From the NCBI GenBank assembly GCA_964017235.1, contig OZ024928.1, positions 152,296,881 through 152,360,880 of the forward strand: a stretch of 64,000 nt of DNA. Reading direction: 5' to 3'. This document shows, piece by piece, positions 22,873 to 32,647 of this stretch. Every line of letters starts with the position of its first letter. The stretch's first letter is position 1. The notes below the pieces were generated by a model that saw only the letters and a program-made list of their open reading frames with translations, searched no databases and was not told the origin of the DNA. The translations under genes and the position numbers were made by a program. This DNA is from Sabellastarte sp. h YS-2021. Its lineage: Eukaryota > Annelida > Polychaeta > Sabellida > Sabellidae.

Positions 22873-25059
22873 ATGGCATCCCCTGGAGATTTTAAGGGGC
22901 AGCGCAGAGGCGCTTGCGGACATATAATGGCCGCGTTTGATCTTCACGAACGTTGTGCAAGATGCAGAGAGAAGAAGTTGGGGGGGGACCCCTGTGTCAA
23001 GGACAAACCTTGCTCATTATGTGATCAATTTTCGGATTCCCAAAAGGAAACTTTGTCTACTCCATCTTATAGAATACGAAAGGAAAGGAAAGCAGGATTG
23101 CTAGTGTCCCCCAAAGAGGTGACAGTTATTTCTCCGGTGGAGGACTTATCGTCTGCTGACGCACCGACAGAGAACTCTTCTGCGCAGCCTTCTGCGCAGT
23201 CTGCACCGGATCTTCAACCCTCTGCGCAGCTTTCCACGCAGGCACCTGCCGCGTCTTCTGCTTCTACTTCAGAGGAATCTTATGTCACTTCGGGTCAGTT
23301 GGTTGCATTATCTGACAAGATGTCTGAGCAGTTTGCCAGATTTGAGGCTCTTCTCTCAAGAGGTAACATTTTCACTGCTCCCTCTATGCCAGTTAAACCA
23401 GTTTCTGCTCAAAAGGTGCTATCAGATACTCCTTTCATTGACCCTTCTTCTGCCCGACCCACCGGTCCGGTGTGGCCTCCGGCAGAATCTGTAGATGCTA
23501 ACGGGTCTGATATTAAACCGGACAAGAAAAAATCCCACAAACACAAGAAGTCTCACCGACATTCCGGTAAACATTCGGGTAAACCCACCGACAAGCTTTC
23601 AGCTGACTTACATCCGGTCGGTGCAAAACAACTACCTACAAGTTCAGCCCAGGCACCCGCTGAAGATATGACCGACACCGGCTCTCAAGTTCTGCCATCC
23701 AAAGCACCTGTCTCTCATCCGGCTGGCCAGTCAACCGGTCCACCGACAAAGGAACTTTCATTTACCGGTCCGGTTCCCTGTTACTCTCAGGCCAGTGCTA
23801 GTTACAGAACCGGTCCGGAAGATTATTCACAGGCTAGTGTGTTTTCTGATCTGCCATATGACCCGGAAGAAAATGAGCGTTATTCAGCTTCTGAACCTGA
23901 TGAAGGAGAACTGTCGGATACTGGTGAGAAACAAGAAGTTACAGAGGATATGAATTACCGTGAGACAGTCCGGTCTGTCAGATCCTTTATGGGATGGACT
24001 CATATCCCGGTTTTTGAGGCTGATTTCAGTGAGCCCGACAAGAGCAACAACCCTTGGAAGGGGAAGGTTCCCAGGAGACCAGCTCGTGTGTCTGTGGCTA
24101 TGCCACCAGACGACTGGTTATGTCAAAAACTTGAACGCTTAAATACTACAGTTGCTGAGGGTTATCCCTCTAGAAGTCAAGATTCAAGTGGGTTGAAAAA
24201 GGATCAGTTCATTAAAATGCCAAAATCGCAAGCGCGTTGGTATCAGATGCACACCCTCAAACCTGACACTACTCCTCGTCCTGGCAAGTCGGTTTTTAGT
24301 TGGAGGAACACCGAGGCAAAAGTTAATTCACAATTTCCACGTATTACCAAGGCCTCTTCCTACCCGCCTTCTGGTCCTGTCTCACGACCTATTTCCCAAG
24401 AGTATCTACGTCGATGGGAACGGAATGCCAAGGAAGGCAGCTACATTGTCAACCAGGCAGCAGGATTTAACAGATGTGCTAGTGAGCTGCAGGATCGGAT
24501 GAGTCAGAGCTTAGTGTGCCTTCAGTCGAATTTCAATAAAGGGAAGGCCCCCAAAGAAGTTTCAGAGGCTCTTCACGACCTGAAAGACTACCTAGCCTTC
24601 CATCAAAATGTCTCCATTGCCATGGGAACTTCATTGCAGCACCTAGCTGACAGCCTTTTCGTCAACATGGCAAATCTTGTGCTTCTTAGACGTGACTCTT
24701 ATTTAGACCATGTAAAGCCTGGAGTGAAGTCTGACACCTGGAATCGACTTAGGAATGCCCCATTGTTCAACTATGGTCTATTCCCTGATGACCTGATATG
24801 TATTGCAGAACAGGATATTACCAAGTCTGAAACCACCAGTGCTGCTCCAAGACCCGGTCCGGGTGCTATGCAGCGCACTGGTTGGCGAAACCAAAATAGG
24901 TTCCAACCCTATGATCGCCGGGATTCTAGGAATACAGCTTCAGCTGAACCGAATCAGCCATGGCGACAGTTTGCTCGGGGCAGGGGCAGATCAAGAGGAA
25001 GGGGTCGTAGTAGTAACCCCCGTTTCTCTCGCTCCCGTGGTTTTAAACAACAAAAATGA
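22873..25059 (+). CDS. DIRS-A gag-like protein (ORF1)
   Basis: 728 residues. Probably forms the RNA-binding particle of the retrotransposon. The N-terminus has a Cys/His cluster (C15, H17, H25, C28, C31, C41, C47, C50), as in other DIRS gag proteins. A S/A/P/T-rich stretch follows. Then comes a basic KKKSHKHKKSHRHSGKHSGK block near residue 218, a conserved-looking helical region from about 480 to 640, and an Arg-Gly/Arg-Ser tail (GRGRSRGRGRSSNP) suited to RNA binding. This is the first good ATG after the ITR (CTCATGG). It shares its frame with the recombinase ORF and overlaps the RT frame by 257 bases. No stop or frameshift inside. Confidence 0.85.
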   Translation: MASPGDFKGQRRGACGHIMAAFDLHERCARCREKKLGGDPCVKDKPCSLCDQFSDSQKETLSTPSYRIRKERKAGLLVSPKEVTVISPVEDLSSADAPTENSSAQPSAQSAPDLQPSAQLSTQAPAASSASTSEESYVTSGQLVALSDKMSEQFARFEALLSRGNIFTAPSMPVKPVSAQKVLSDTPFIDPSSARPTGPVWPPAESVDANGSDIKPDKKKSHKHKKSHRHSGKHSGKPTDKLSADLHPVGAKQLPTSSAQAPAEDMTDTGSQVLPSKAPVSHPAGQSTGPPTKELSFTGPVPCYSQASASYRTGPEDYSQASVFSDLPYDPEENERYSASEPDEGELSDTGEKQEVTEDMNYRETVRSVRSFMGWTHIPVFEADFSEPDKSNNPWKGKVPRRPARVSVAMPPDDWLCQKLERLNTTVAEGYPSRSQDSSGLKKDQFIKMPKSQARWYQMHTLKPDTTPRPGKSVFSWRNTEAKVNSQFPRITKASSYPPSGPVSRPISQEYLRRWERNAKEGSYIVNQAAGFNRCASELQDRMSQSLVCLQSNFNKGKAPKEVSEALHDLKDYLAFHQNVSIAMGTSLQHLADSLFVNMANLVLLRRDSYLDHVKPGVKSDTWNRLRNAPLFNYGLFPDDLICIAEQDITKSETTSAAPRPGPGAMQRTGWRNQNRFQPYDRRDSRNTASAEPNQPWRQFARGRGRSRGRGRSSNPRFSRSRGFKQQK

Positions 25060-27556
25060 CAGTTACCATTACAACCCAACCTCTGTAGTCAAGACATTAA
25101 ATCGGTTGGGCAGAAAACAGACTCTAAACTTAGTCAAGGTAGTTTGTCACAAACCAGTTCTTCTTTCAAAGTTAAGTCAAGTTCCACCGGAAATGGCCGG
25201 TTCCAGTTTTCAAGAGACAGTGAAAGACATGTTAACAAAAAGTTCGGGTCAATTACTGGCCTCAGTTCAGACAGGTTCAAGACCCCACACATCTCAGAAT
25301 CCAGACTTTCCCATGAGGCAAGTAGATCATGTAAATCAGGATGTGTTCTTTCATGTTGCAACTCATGCTCCTTCTGTACCTACCACCGGGCTTCCGCAAA
25401 AGAAAGGTCTAAGTCCCGTACCAGTGTTGAGAAAAATAAAGCATGTGAACAGTGTTTCTTGTGTCGATCCATGTCTTTTTGTCCAAAATGTTCAAGGTGT
25501 CCCCACTGTTGTGCACGATGGTCCTGTAGGAGGCCGTCTTCAAAAGTTTTGGCAAGTTTGGCAAAGGTTAGGCGCAAACCCTCGAGCAGTTTCCATTCTA
25601 AAGGAGGGTTACAGCCTGCCATTCAGATTAAGGCCTCCTCTCACCAGGGTTCCAATCATTCAGAGCAGTTATGCCAATCCGGTAAAAAGCCGTTTCCTCA
25701 AAGAGGCACTGATCTCTCTCCAAGGAAAGTTGGTAGTGGAGCCAGTCCTGGTCCGGTCTTCTCTCGCCTTCTACAACCGGCTGTTTTTAGTACCCAAACC
25801 GGAAAACAAGTGGAGGCCTATTTTAGATCTGAGTCGGTTGAACAAGTTCCTCAAAACCGGCACATTCAAGATGGAGACTCCGGAAACCATCCGGACCTCG
25901 CTACAGAAAGGGGAGTGGGTGACCTCGCTAGATTTCAGCGATGCATACTTTCACATCCCTATTCACCCCCGGTCGAGGAAGTACATGAGATTCTTTCTCA
26001 ACAAAAGAGCGTACCAGTTCACTGCCCTTCCCTTCGGGTTGGCCACAGCTCCTCTAGAGTTCACCAAGATAGTCAAGGAGGTGAAACTTATGGCTCAGAA
26101 CAGGGGTATAAGAATCCACCAGTACCTAGACGACTGGTTACTGAGAGCCCCTTCGAAGGAAATTGGTCTCCATCACACCCAGGTTCTGTTGTCTCTTTGC
26201 CACGAACTGGGCTGGCTGGTCAACATCAAAAAGTCGGAGTTGGATCCTCAACAGGTCTTTACCTTCGTCGGTTACCGGTTCGACCTGTTGACGGGTCGGG
26301 TTTTGCCAACTCAAGAAAGATGGGCAAGCTTGCGTCGGAAACTATTGTTTTTAAGGGCTCAGGACAGTTGCACGGTCAGGCAGTTCATGTCCTTGATAGG
26401 ACTCCTGACTGCCACCGAGAAGCAGGTTTGGTCAGGTCGTCTCCACATGCGTCCCATTCAGTGGCATCTAAAGAGACACTGGCAGGTACCCGAGGTCTTA
26501 GAGAAAGTCATTCCTCTACCTCCCTCTCTTCAACCTCACCTCGATTGGTGGTTAGACGAGGGAAATGTGTTAAGGGGTCAACCATTACATCCTTTAAGTC
26601 ACGCCCTTCAACTTTTTACCGACGCATCAAACGAAGGTTGGGGCGCTCACTTAGGGGACGCTACGGCAAGAGGAGTTTGGTCGGAAGTAGAAAGTCAACT
26701 TCATATAAACTTCTTGGAACTAAAGGCAGTCTTTCTGGCCCTCAGGAGTTTCGAGCCTCTCTGTCTAAACCAGATTGTATTGATTGCGACAGACAACACA
26801 ACTGTGGTAGCCTATATCAACAAACAGGGAGGTATGAGATCAGGCTCTCTTTGTGCCCTCCTCTGGAGACTCCTATCCTGGTGCCACCCCCGAGGAATAG
26901 TTCTGAGAGCCCGGCACATTCCGGGTCGGTTAAATGTGATAGCAGACAAGCTCTCTCGGCACAATCAGGTAATCCAGACAGAGTGGTCTCTCGATCAGAA
27001 GGTGTTCAATCTCTTGTGCTTGAGATGGGCCCAACCACAAGTGGATCTGTTTGCCACCCGGTACAATTACAAACTCCCCAAGTTTGTCTCACCGGTTCCG
27101 GATTCGACTGCCTGGGGGGTGGACGCTCTGAGTCTATCCTGGCAGGATCTGGATACGTATGCCTTCCCTCCCGTCGCCCTCCTCAGCCAAGTGGTCTCCA
27201 AGATAGTGGAGCAGGGGTGTCGACGGATGATTCTCATTGCCCCAGGGTGGCCCAACATGCCGTGGTTTTGGGACCTGGTCAGTATGTCAGTACAAATTCC
27301 ATTCAGTCTCCCTCGGCAAAGGGATCTGGTGACTCAACCATTCAGCGGGATCCCTCACCGCGATCTGTCAAATCTGAATCTGCATGCATGGCTCCTAGAA
27401 CCTCCCTCATTCAAGGCAAAGGATTCTCTGGCGAGGTGGCAGCTCGAATTGAGGCACCTCAGAGACTTTCAACCAGAGCCGTCTACAAATCAAAGTGGGC
27501 CATTTTTGTCAGATGGTGTCAGGAAAACGAGGTGGACGTCAGGTCGGCCACTCTAA
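24803..27556 (+). CDS. DIRS-A reverse transcriptase / RNase H / methyltransferase-like polyprotein
   Basis: 917-residue frame. RT: NRLFLVPKPENKWRPILDLS, then catalytic Asp377 in SLDFSDAYFHIPIH, QFTALPFGLATAP, and YLDDWLL at 441-447. RNase H: first Asp607 in LFTDASNEGWGAHLGD, then INFLELKAV, IATDNTTVV and VIADKLSR. The C-terminal part (QPQVDLFATRYNYKLPKF, VDALSLSWQDLDTYAFPP, ILIAPGWPNMPWFWDLV) is the segment known in DIRS1-like elements as a putative DNA methyltransferase-like domain. The true start is uncertain: the first ~90 codons overlap gag, so translation may begin later or by frameshift. All catalytic residues are present. Confidence 0.85.
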   Translation: MQNRILPSLKPPVLLQDPVRVLCSALVGETKIGSNPMIAGILGIQLQLNRISHGDSLLGAGADQEEGVVVVTPVSLAPVVLNNKNDSYHYNPTSVVKTLNRLGRKQTLNLVKVVCHKPVLLSKLSQVPPEMAGSSFQETVKDMLTKSSGQLLASVQTGSRPHTSQNPDFPMRQVDHVNQDVFFHVATHAPSVPTTGLPQKKGLSPVPVLRKIKHVNSVSCVDPCLFVQNVQGVPTVVHDGPVGGRLQKFWQVWQRLGANPRAVSILKEGYSLPFRLRPPLTRVPIIQSSYANPVKSRFLKEALISLQGKLVVEPVLVRSSLAFYNRLFLVPKPENKWRPILDLSRLNKFLKTGTFKMETPETIRTSLQKGEWVTSLDFSDAYFHIPIHPRSRKYMRFFLNKRAYQFTALPFGLATAPLEFTKIVKEVKLMAQNRGIRIHQYLDDWLLRAPSKEIGLHHTQVLLSLCHELGWLVNIKKSELDPQQVFTFVGYRFDLLTGRVLPTQERWASLRRKLLFLRAQDSCTVRQFMSLIGLLTATEKQVWSGRLHMRPIQWHLKRHWQVPEVLEKVIPLPPSLQPHLDWWLDEGNVLRGQPLHPLSHALQLFTDASNEGWGAHLGDATARGVWSEVESQLHINFLELKAVFLALRSFEPLCLNQIVLIATDNTTVVAYINKQGGMRSGSLCALLWRLLSWCHPRGIVLRARHIPGRLNVIADKLSRHNQVIQTEWSLDQKVFNLLCLRWAQPQVDLFATRYNYKLPKFVSPVPDSTAWGVDALSLSWQDLDTYAFPPVALLSQVVSKIVEQGCRRMILIAPGWPNMPWFWDLVSMSVQIPFSLPRQRDLVTQPFSGIPHRDLSNLNLHAWLLEPPSFKAKDSLARWQLELRHLRDFQPEPSTNQSGPFLSDGVRKTRWTSGRPL

Positions 27557-28464
27557 GTAACATTGCCGATTTCCTGTTGTATTTGTTTAAGGAAAGAAAT
27601 TTACAACCCAGCACCATTGACGGTTACAGAACTGCTATAGCCGACATGATCGGAAATGAGCAGTTAAATATCAGTAAAGATGAGAACTTGACTCGGTTGT
27701 TAGACAGTTTTCATAGAGATAAACCTAAGGGGAGAAGGGGCATTCCTTCTTGGAATCTTTCTCTGGTTCTCCATCAGTTGACTAAAGCTCCTTTTGAACC
27801 CATGAGACAAGCTTCTCTGAAACACCTCACTTTTAAAACTGTTTTTCTCCTAGCTTTGGGTTCGGGCAAACGACGGAGCGAGATCCATGCATGGCTTTAC
27901 AAGAACATCAGGCATCAGGAAAACTGGAGTCAGGTTTCCCTTTACCCTTCTCCCAGTTTCCTGTCGAAAAACCAGCTGGCTCGGGATGGTCCGTCTGCCA
28001 TAGCTCCAGTGGTTATCCCGGCATTGGCTCCCTCTTTAGACAGGTCCTTGAAGGAGGATAAGTCACTTTGCCCGGTACGCGCTTTGCGTTATTATCTGGA
28101 CAGAACCAAAGATCTTCGTAAGGGTAAAGATCTGGTCTTTGTTTCCTTTAGGAAAAGTTTCCAGAAAGACATAGTTCCAGCAACTATCTCCTCTTGGATT
28201 AAACAGACGGTCATGTTATGTTACCAGCTGTCAGATGAGGAAGCTCACTCCTTGCATCAGGTTAGAGCTCATGATGTCAGGGCCTTTGCAGCATCCAAGG
28301 CTTTTCAAGGCGGAGTCTCCTTGGACCAAATCCTTGCAGCCTGTCATTGGAAAGCCCATAATACTTTTACACAGTTCTACCTGAAGGACCTTGCATGGGC
28401 CGACTCTGAACTATACCACTTAGGACCTGTTGTAGCTGCTCAACAGGTCCACTATGACAAGTAG
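25144..28464 (+). CDS. DIRS-A tyrosine recombinase ORF, with long overlapping N-terminal part
   Basis: 1106-codon frame, the same frame as gag. The C-terminal third (from about residue 745) is a tyrosine recombinase: Arg910/911 in GSGKRRSEIHAW, His1043 and Arg1046 in RAHDVRAFAASKAF, His1068 in ACHWKAHNTFTQFY, and nucleophile Tyr1079. It integrates the circular cDNA. The first ~740 codons lie over the RT frame. They hold a cluster of 15 cysteines between residues 63 and 128 (e.g. FCPKCSRCPHCC), then low-complexity S/R/G-rich sequence. Whether this part is translated is unknown, but it has no stop. In Dictyostelium DIRS-1 the recombinase ORF also overlaps the RT ORF. Confidence 0.85.
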   Translation: MSQTSSSFKVKSSSTGNGRFQFSRDSERHVNKKFGSITGLSSDRFKTPHISESRLSHEASRSCKSGCVLSCCNSCSFCTYHRASAKERSKSRTSVEKNKACEQCFLCRSMSFCPKCSRCPHCCARWSCRRPSSKVLASLAKVRRKPSSSFHSKGGLQPAIQIKASSHQGSNHSEQLCQSGKKPFPQRGTDLSPRKVGSGASPGPVFSRLLQPAVFSTQTGKQVEAYFRSESVEQVPQNRHIQDGDSGNHPDLATERGVGDLARFQRCILSHPYSPPVEEVHEILSQQKSVPVHCPSLRVGHSSSRVHQDSQGGETYGSEQGYKNPPVPRRLVTESPFEGNWSPSHPGSVVSLPRTGLAGQHQKVGVGSSTGLYLRRLPVRPVDGSGFANSRKMGKLASETIVFKGSGQLHGQAVHVLDRTPDCHREAGLVRSSPHASHSVASKETLAGTRGLRESHSSTSLSSTSPRLVVRRGKCVKGSTITSFKSRPSTFYRRIKRRLGRSLRGRYGKRSLVGSRKSTSYKLLGTKGSLSGPQEFRASLSKPDCIDCDRQHNCGSLYQQTGRYEIRLSLCPPLETPILVPPPRNSSESPAHSGSVKCDSRQALSAQSGNPDRVVSRSEGVQSLVLEMGPTTSGSVCHPVQLQTPQVCLTGSGFDCLGGGRSESILAGSGYVCLPSRRPPQPSGLQDSGAGVSTDDSHCPRVAQHAVVLGPGQYVSTNSIQSPSAKGSGDSTIQRDPSPRSVKSESACMAPRTSLIQGKGFSGEVAARIEAPQRLSTRAVYKSKWAIFVRWCQENEVDVRSATLSNIADFLLYLFKERNLQPSTIDGYRTAIADMIGNEQLNISKDENLTRLLDSFHRDKPKGRRGIPSWNLSLVLHQLTKAPFEPMRQASLKHLTFKTVFLLALGSGKRRSEIHAWLYKNIRHQENWSQVSLYPSPSFLSKNQLARDGPSAIAPVVIPALAPSLDRSLKEDKSLCPVRALRYYLDRTKDLRKGKDLVFVSFRKSFQKDIVPATISSWIKQTVMLCYQLSDEEAHSLHQVRAHDVRAFAASKAFQGGVSLDQILAACHWKAHNTFTQFYLKDLAWADSELYHLGPVVAAQQVHYDK

Positions 28465-28505
28465 TAGCATTACTTACTTTGTACATAGTGCACATATTGT
28501 ATATT

Positions 28506-28518
28506 AAAAAAAAAAAAA

Positions 28519-28550
<32 letters not shown>
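28506..28550 (+). repeat. A-rich tract after the DIRS-A recombinase gene
   Basis: A(13)T-type run and a longer A run. DIRS-B has a shorter A run at the matching place (from 37934). Confidence 0.8.
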
Positions 28551-28554
<4 letters not shown>

Positions 28555-28820
28555 CAAATATCCAGGATTGCCCCTCGGATAGGGTTTTTTTATCATTCCT
28601 GTTCCTCTTCTTCCTCACTGGAATTCTTACTCCTCCCGAGGTCTTCCGGGATCCCCTTCGGGCTGTTCTAAGACCTATATGTCGAAGAAGACAAGGGGGG
28701 GGGGGGTTATCGGGTGGTTCACCTAGACTGGTTATTTAGCATACCGGTTCCACCCTTATGATATTATAGAGTTCTTGTCAATCCCCTTTTGGCTACCCTC
28801 CATCCACTGGGTAGTGATTC

Positions 28821-28917
28821 TGCATCTGTCCACTAGGTAAGATGTATTAACGCAATAAAATAGAAAATTTAATAGTAAATTAAATTTTTATAAGTTAATA
28901 CCTTACCTAGTGGACAG
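28821..28917 (+). repeat. Internal complementary region (ICR) of DIRS-A
   Basis: 28821-28860 is the reverse complement of the left outer edge (22558 inward, through TTACCTAGTGGACAG). 28861-28917 is the reverse complement of the right outer edge (29201 inward). Together they template the circle junction, as described for DIRS1. Confidence 0.93.
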
Positions 28918-28978
28918 GGGGATTCCCACCCTACCTTCCCCGCTAGTTTATCCAATAAGGGGATTTATTTAGGTAGGC

Positions 28979-29159
28979 AACAAAAAGAGGAAGAGCGCAT
29001 GCGCACGCATGCGCACTACACCGACAGGTAGGCTGTACAGCCACCTGGCGAGTGAACAGGACACTACCGGTCCCGGCCAGAGCCCAGCTCAGGACGTTTT
29101 TTTCTAACGTTTGGCGTGACCGGCAAGGCGCCGGACAAATGCATCTGTCCACTAGGTAA
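28979..29159 (-). repeat. Right inverted terminal repeat of DIRS-A
   Basis: Inverted copy of 22578-22758. It is followed by a 42-base edge (29160-29201) that is represented in the ICR. Confidence 0.93.
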
Positions 29160-29501
29160 GGTATTAACTTATAAAAATTTAATTTACTATTAAATTTTCT
29201 AGTTTGGTCTGAGAGGAGTTAACAGTGTCAAACAGCAGTAATCAGTGTCCAAGAAATCCTAAAAAGTAGGAAGGTATACATTTGTTATATTACCAGCAGA
29301 AAGTCGGGGATATACCGGTTTCACGTTGGTTAGACTGCCACTGTACGTTTTGTGTGCACGATAACTCAAAACCACTTTCATGGATTATATTTCAACTTGG
29401 CACACACATGTATGTGGAGTTGAACCGTATTTTAAGATGACCTTAAACTCCAAATAATACTGAGATTATGGCCACTTAAATTCAGAAATGGACCAACAGC
29501 C

Positions 29502-31065
29502 CAGTGTAGAAAATTCATTGAAAATTACTGCAGGCCTGCAGGACCTGCTCCACCAAAAAGTTGTAGGCCCGGCTTGAAAGTTGGAGGTCCTGCAGTAAAT
29601 ATCTGGTTATATAGTCATGTTTATGCATTTTTGTATCACCAGAAATTAAAGAACACCCATAATTATTTTTATTATAATTATTACACAATAATTATTGCTA
29701 AAACTGAAACAGAGTGTTTCTCCTATTACCATTTGTTTACTTTATCCAAGATGTTTGCCTTCTCACCTCGGAATACGCAATTCGCACATGCACAAGATTT
29801 ATCCTCTTCGAAATCGACATACCAGGCCAAACTCGCTCTTTGTAACCAGTCTTCCACTTGCAGAGAATCTCTGCTGTGGTGGATGTCGATGAAAATATAA
29901 GGTTTGCTCGTCCAATTTGTCTCCAGTTTTACTCAAATTTACAATAAAAACAGCAAATTAACTAAAATATTTGTGTTTGTCGACTACCAAAAAGATGAAG
30001 GACTTAGTGATCACAACTCGTACAATTTTTTTGCTGGCCAACAGGGCCAGTAACTTGAAAAAGTTAATGGCCTAACTGAAAAGTTGCTGGCCAAATTTTA
30101 AATTCTAAAAATGAAGAAATTTACAAATAAAAATCAATTTTTTTTCAACATACTTTACAGCTTACAATATACCATCATTTGTAGGAAAAAATAGGTGTAA
30201 AATTATTGAAAAATCTTCAATGTATATCTGTGAGTTAGAACAGCCATAATCAGACTCATCATCTGACTCATAATCAGAGTAACAAGGGTCATTGCTTACT
30301 GCCGAATTTTTAACAGCTTCATCAATGGTTAGGTCATTGGTCAATCACATTTTTCCTTTATTTTTATACATTAACCAACCAAATTCCTCTGTTACTTAAT
30401 CCAATAGTTTACCCAAGAACTTTATCAAAACCGTATCAGACAGGGTGTTAAATTGTACTAATGGCATAGAAAATTGAGTCAAAAAGCTGAAAACACACAA
30501 ATTCCTCTGTTATTTAATCCAATAGTTTACCCAAGAACTTTATCAAAACCGTATCAGACAGGGTGTTAAATTGTACTAATGGCATAGAAAATTGAGTCAA
30601 AAAGCTGAAAACACACAAATTCCTCTGTTACTTAATCTAATAGTTTACCCAAGAACTTTATCAAAACCCTATCAGACAGGGTGTTAAATTGTACTAATGG
30701 CATAGAAAATTGAGTCAAAAAGCTGAAAACACACAAATGGGAATGAAAACCTCACACTGAATATTCTTTCGATTTGAATGGCAAAAATATTAACAGTGGA
30801 AACATTTTGAATGGTTGTCACAATGAGCGATAATACAAGCTACCAATGTGAGATGAAATATGGACAGAAATCGCAAGGTTTTGGCTATTTTCTTTAAAAT
30901 TAAAGAATTCTACATGGCCAATATGTCCTCGGAGATGTAGACCCACCGCCACCAGGCCAGTGGCTGTTTCCAATTCCTTGACAGAGTGGAAACAAAATTT
31001 TTTCCTGACCCAACCATATATTTGCTGGAATCTGTCTGCCGGTCCGGCGCGAATTTCCCACACTG
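29502..31065. mobile_element. Non-autonomous hAT-type element, 1.56 kb
   Basis: Ends are CAGTGTAGAAAATTCA and, inverted, CAGTGTGGGAAATTCG: short hAT-style termini. Flanks are CAACAGCC (29494-29501) and CTTCAGCC (31066-31073), a decayed 8-bp target duplication inside R1. The interior is AT-rich, with a 118-bp triplicate at 30381-30734 and no recognisable transposase. A short acidic minus-strand frame (30344-30162) has no known domain. Confidence 0.65.
30381..30734 (+). repeat. 118-bp tandem triplication
   Basis: Starts AAATTCCTCTGTTA at 30381, 30499 and 30617; copies differ at only a few positions, so the expansion is recent. Confidence 0.92.
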
Positions 31066-31960
31066 CTTCAGCCACTTAAAGCCCTCTAGGTCACAAACTA
31101 TGTGGCTCGTATGGCCAAATTTTTTTTCTGAGAGCAAATTAATATATCCTTCTCTCATGGGTAAAAAATCAAGAATTTATGTTAAGGTTAAAATTGTGTT
31201 TGAGGCCCATCAAGACTTAACTCATGGCAAATCAGACTGGACTCAAACTGTAGTAAATATAAGTTCTGTAAATGTGATCTTTGTGGAAAATGTAAGGTCA
31301 GTAGTTTTAATTTTAAGGGCACATAAAGGTTTCTAAAAATGACAGTAGGGACAAATTTTATGAGCTTTTTCCCACTTTAAATCCTACAGCTTTCAAACTA
31401 TGTCCCTCACCCACCTAATATCTTATCTGCTAATATATTAATATGTACTTTTTCCATATGCCAAAAATCAAGGCTTTAAATTGACATTGAACCTGTATAT
31501 GATACTCAAAGACCCTATCCGGGGGACTTTTTTCTGTTTTTTTTTTTCCCACAAATTCTGCTTTCTAATTTTGAAATGCAAAGTCTGACCAGCCTGAAAC
31601 TGTACTATCATAACTTGTATGTGTGACCTTTGTGGAAAATTTTAGCTCTGTAGTTTAAATTTTAAGGTCGCCTTAAGGTCTCTAAAACATACCCACCGGG
31701 AGCCATTTTGTGCACTTTTTGTTTGCCACTTTAATGCAGCTTACTGAGCTAAAATCTCACATGGGGACATTTGTTTCTTTTCATTTATGGCAAATTCAAA
31801 GCTAGTTGACATTTAGACACTTTTTAAAGCCCGCAAAGATCCCACTTGTAACTTATTTTTTCTGCATTTTTCATATATTTTGATTGTTTGGAAGGTGATT
31901 ATCTGTTAAAATAAAATTTTTCCTATTTTTGTGTTGTCTTGCTCATAACTTCTAAACTAA

Positions 31961-32647
31961 CATAAGCTAAGTTTTTTTTCGCAAGTCAAATTTGCCCAGC
32001 CACTTTTTATGTAAAACATGTTAAAATCTAAGCTTTCTAGCTGTATTACTAAGGGGGTATTTAAATTTAAACAAGAACTTGACCTGTGTACCGTGACAAA
32101 TATCGTTTTTCTGGGAGCCTTTTCCTTTCAATATCTCCCTTTTCCCTTTGTATGAAATGTATTTTGGCATGCATATTTCTTGGGGACAAATCCCTCAATG
32201 AGTGGTGCTTCTGATTGCATAAACAGTGGGGATGGGGTTGGGGGAAATGGGTGTTGTGTGGTAGTAGATACTGTGACATTTATGTGTGTGTCTGTGGTGC
32301 ATGTGTGTATGTTTTTTTCTGTATATAAGAAAGAAATCCAAAATTCTTGAGATATAAGTCAAACTCCTGAGAGCTAATGAATTTTGTGTGAGAGATGGCT
32401 TGTCTTGATATTTGTTGGTGTCAAGTTGTTGCAATTTAGTTGTTATTGGTAGAAGTAAGTCCAAACTTTTGTTTCAAAAGCTATACTTACGGCCTTACAA
32501 CTTATAAAGTGAATTTATCTTTTAGAACTGTATTTCAAAACAACGTGAGTGCAATATTAATAGGGGAAAAAAAACTTTTTTTCAGATTTAAAACCTTTTT
32601 TCTTCTAAAATAGCCTTTTAACAAACCTGTTTTTTGCTTAAAATTTA
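31961..32647. other. Repeat-flank, no gene recognised
   Basis: AT-rich. Includes GT-rich sequence around 32280 and the AACCTTTTTT-type block at 32560-32640. The minus-strand H/P-rich frames are by-products. Confidence 0.4.

Larger units (their letters stand above)
22558..29201 (+). mobile_element. DIRS-A: complete DIRS-type tyrosine-recombinase retrotransposon
   Basis: 6.64 kb. Inverted terminal repeats at 22578-22758 and 28979-29159 (181 bp, no difference seen). An internal complementary region at 28821-28917 equals the reverse complement of right end joined to left end. Frames for gag, RT/RNase H and tyrosine recombinase are all open. The outer limits come from where the internal complementary region stops matching each flank. 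No target duplication is visible, as expected for recombinase-based integration of a circular intermediate. Identical ITRs and open frames suggest recent activity. Confidence 0.92.
29286..31960 (+). repeat. R1 element, copy 3 (interrupted by a hAT element)
   Basis: Degraded hairpin (AAGTCGGGGATATA) then GCACGATAACTCAAAAC at 29346. R1 resumes after the insertion at 31066 with CACTTAAAGCCCTCTAGGTC and continues through units with ATATGCCAAAAATCAAGGC to about 31960. The 3' part of R1 is not seen. Confidence 0.65.

Noticed and set aside
30162-30344. Acidic 60-codon minus-strand frame in the hAT-type element
   Set aside because: No match to hAT transposase features that I can recognise; too short to support.
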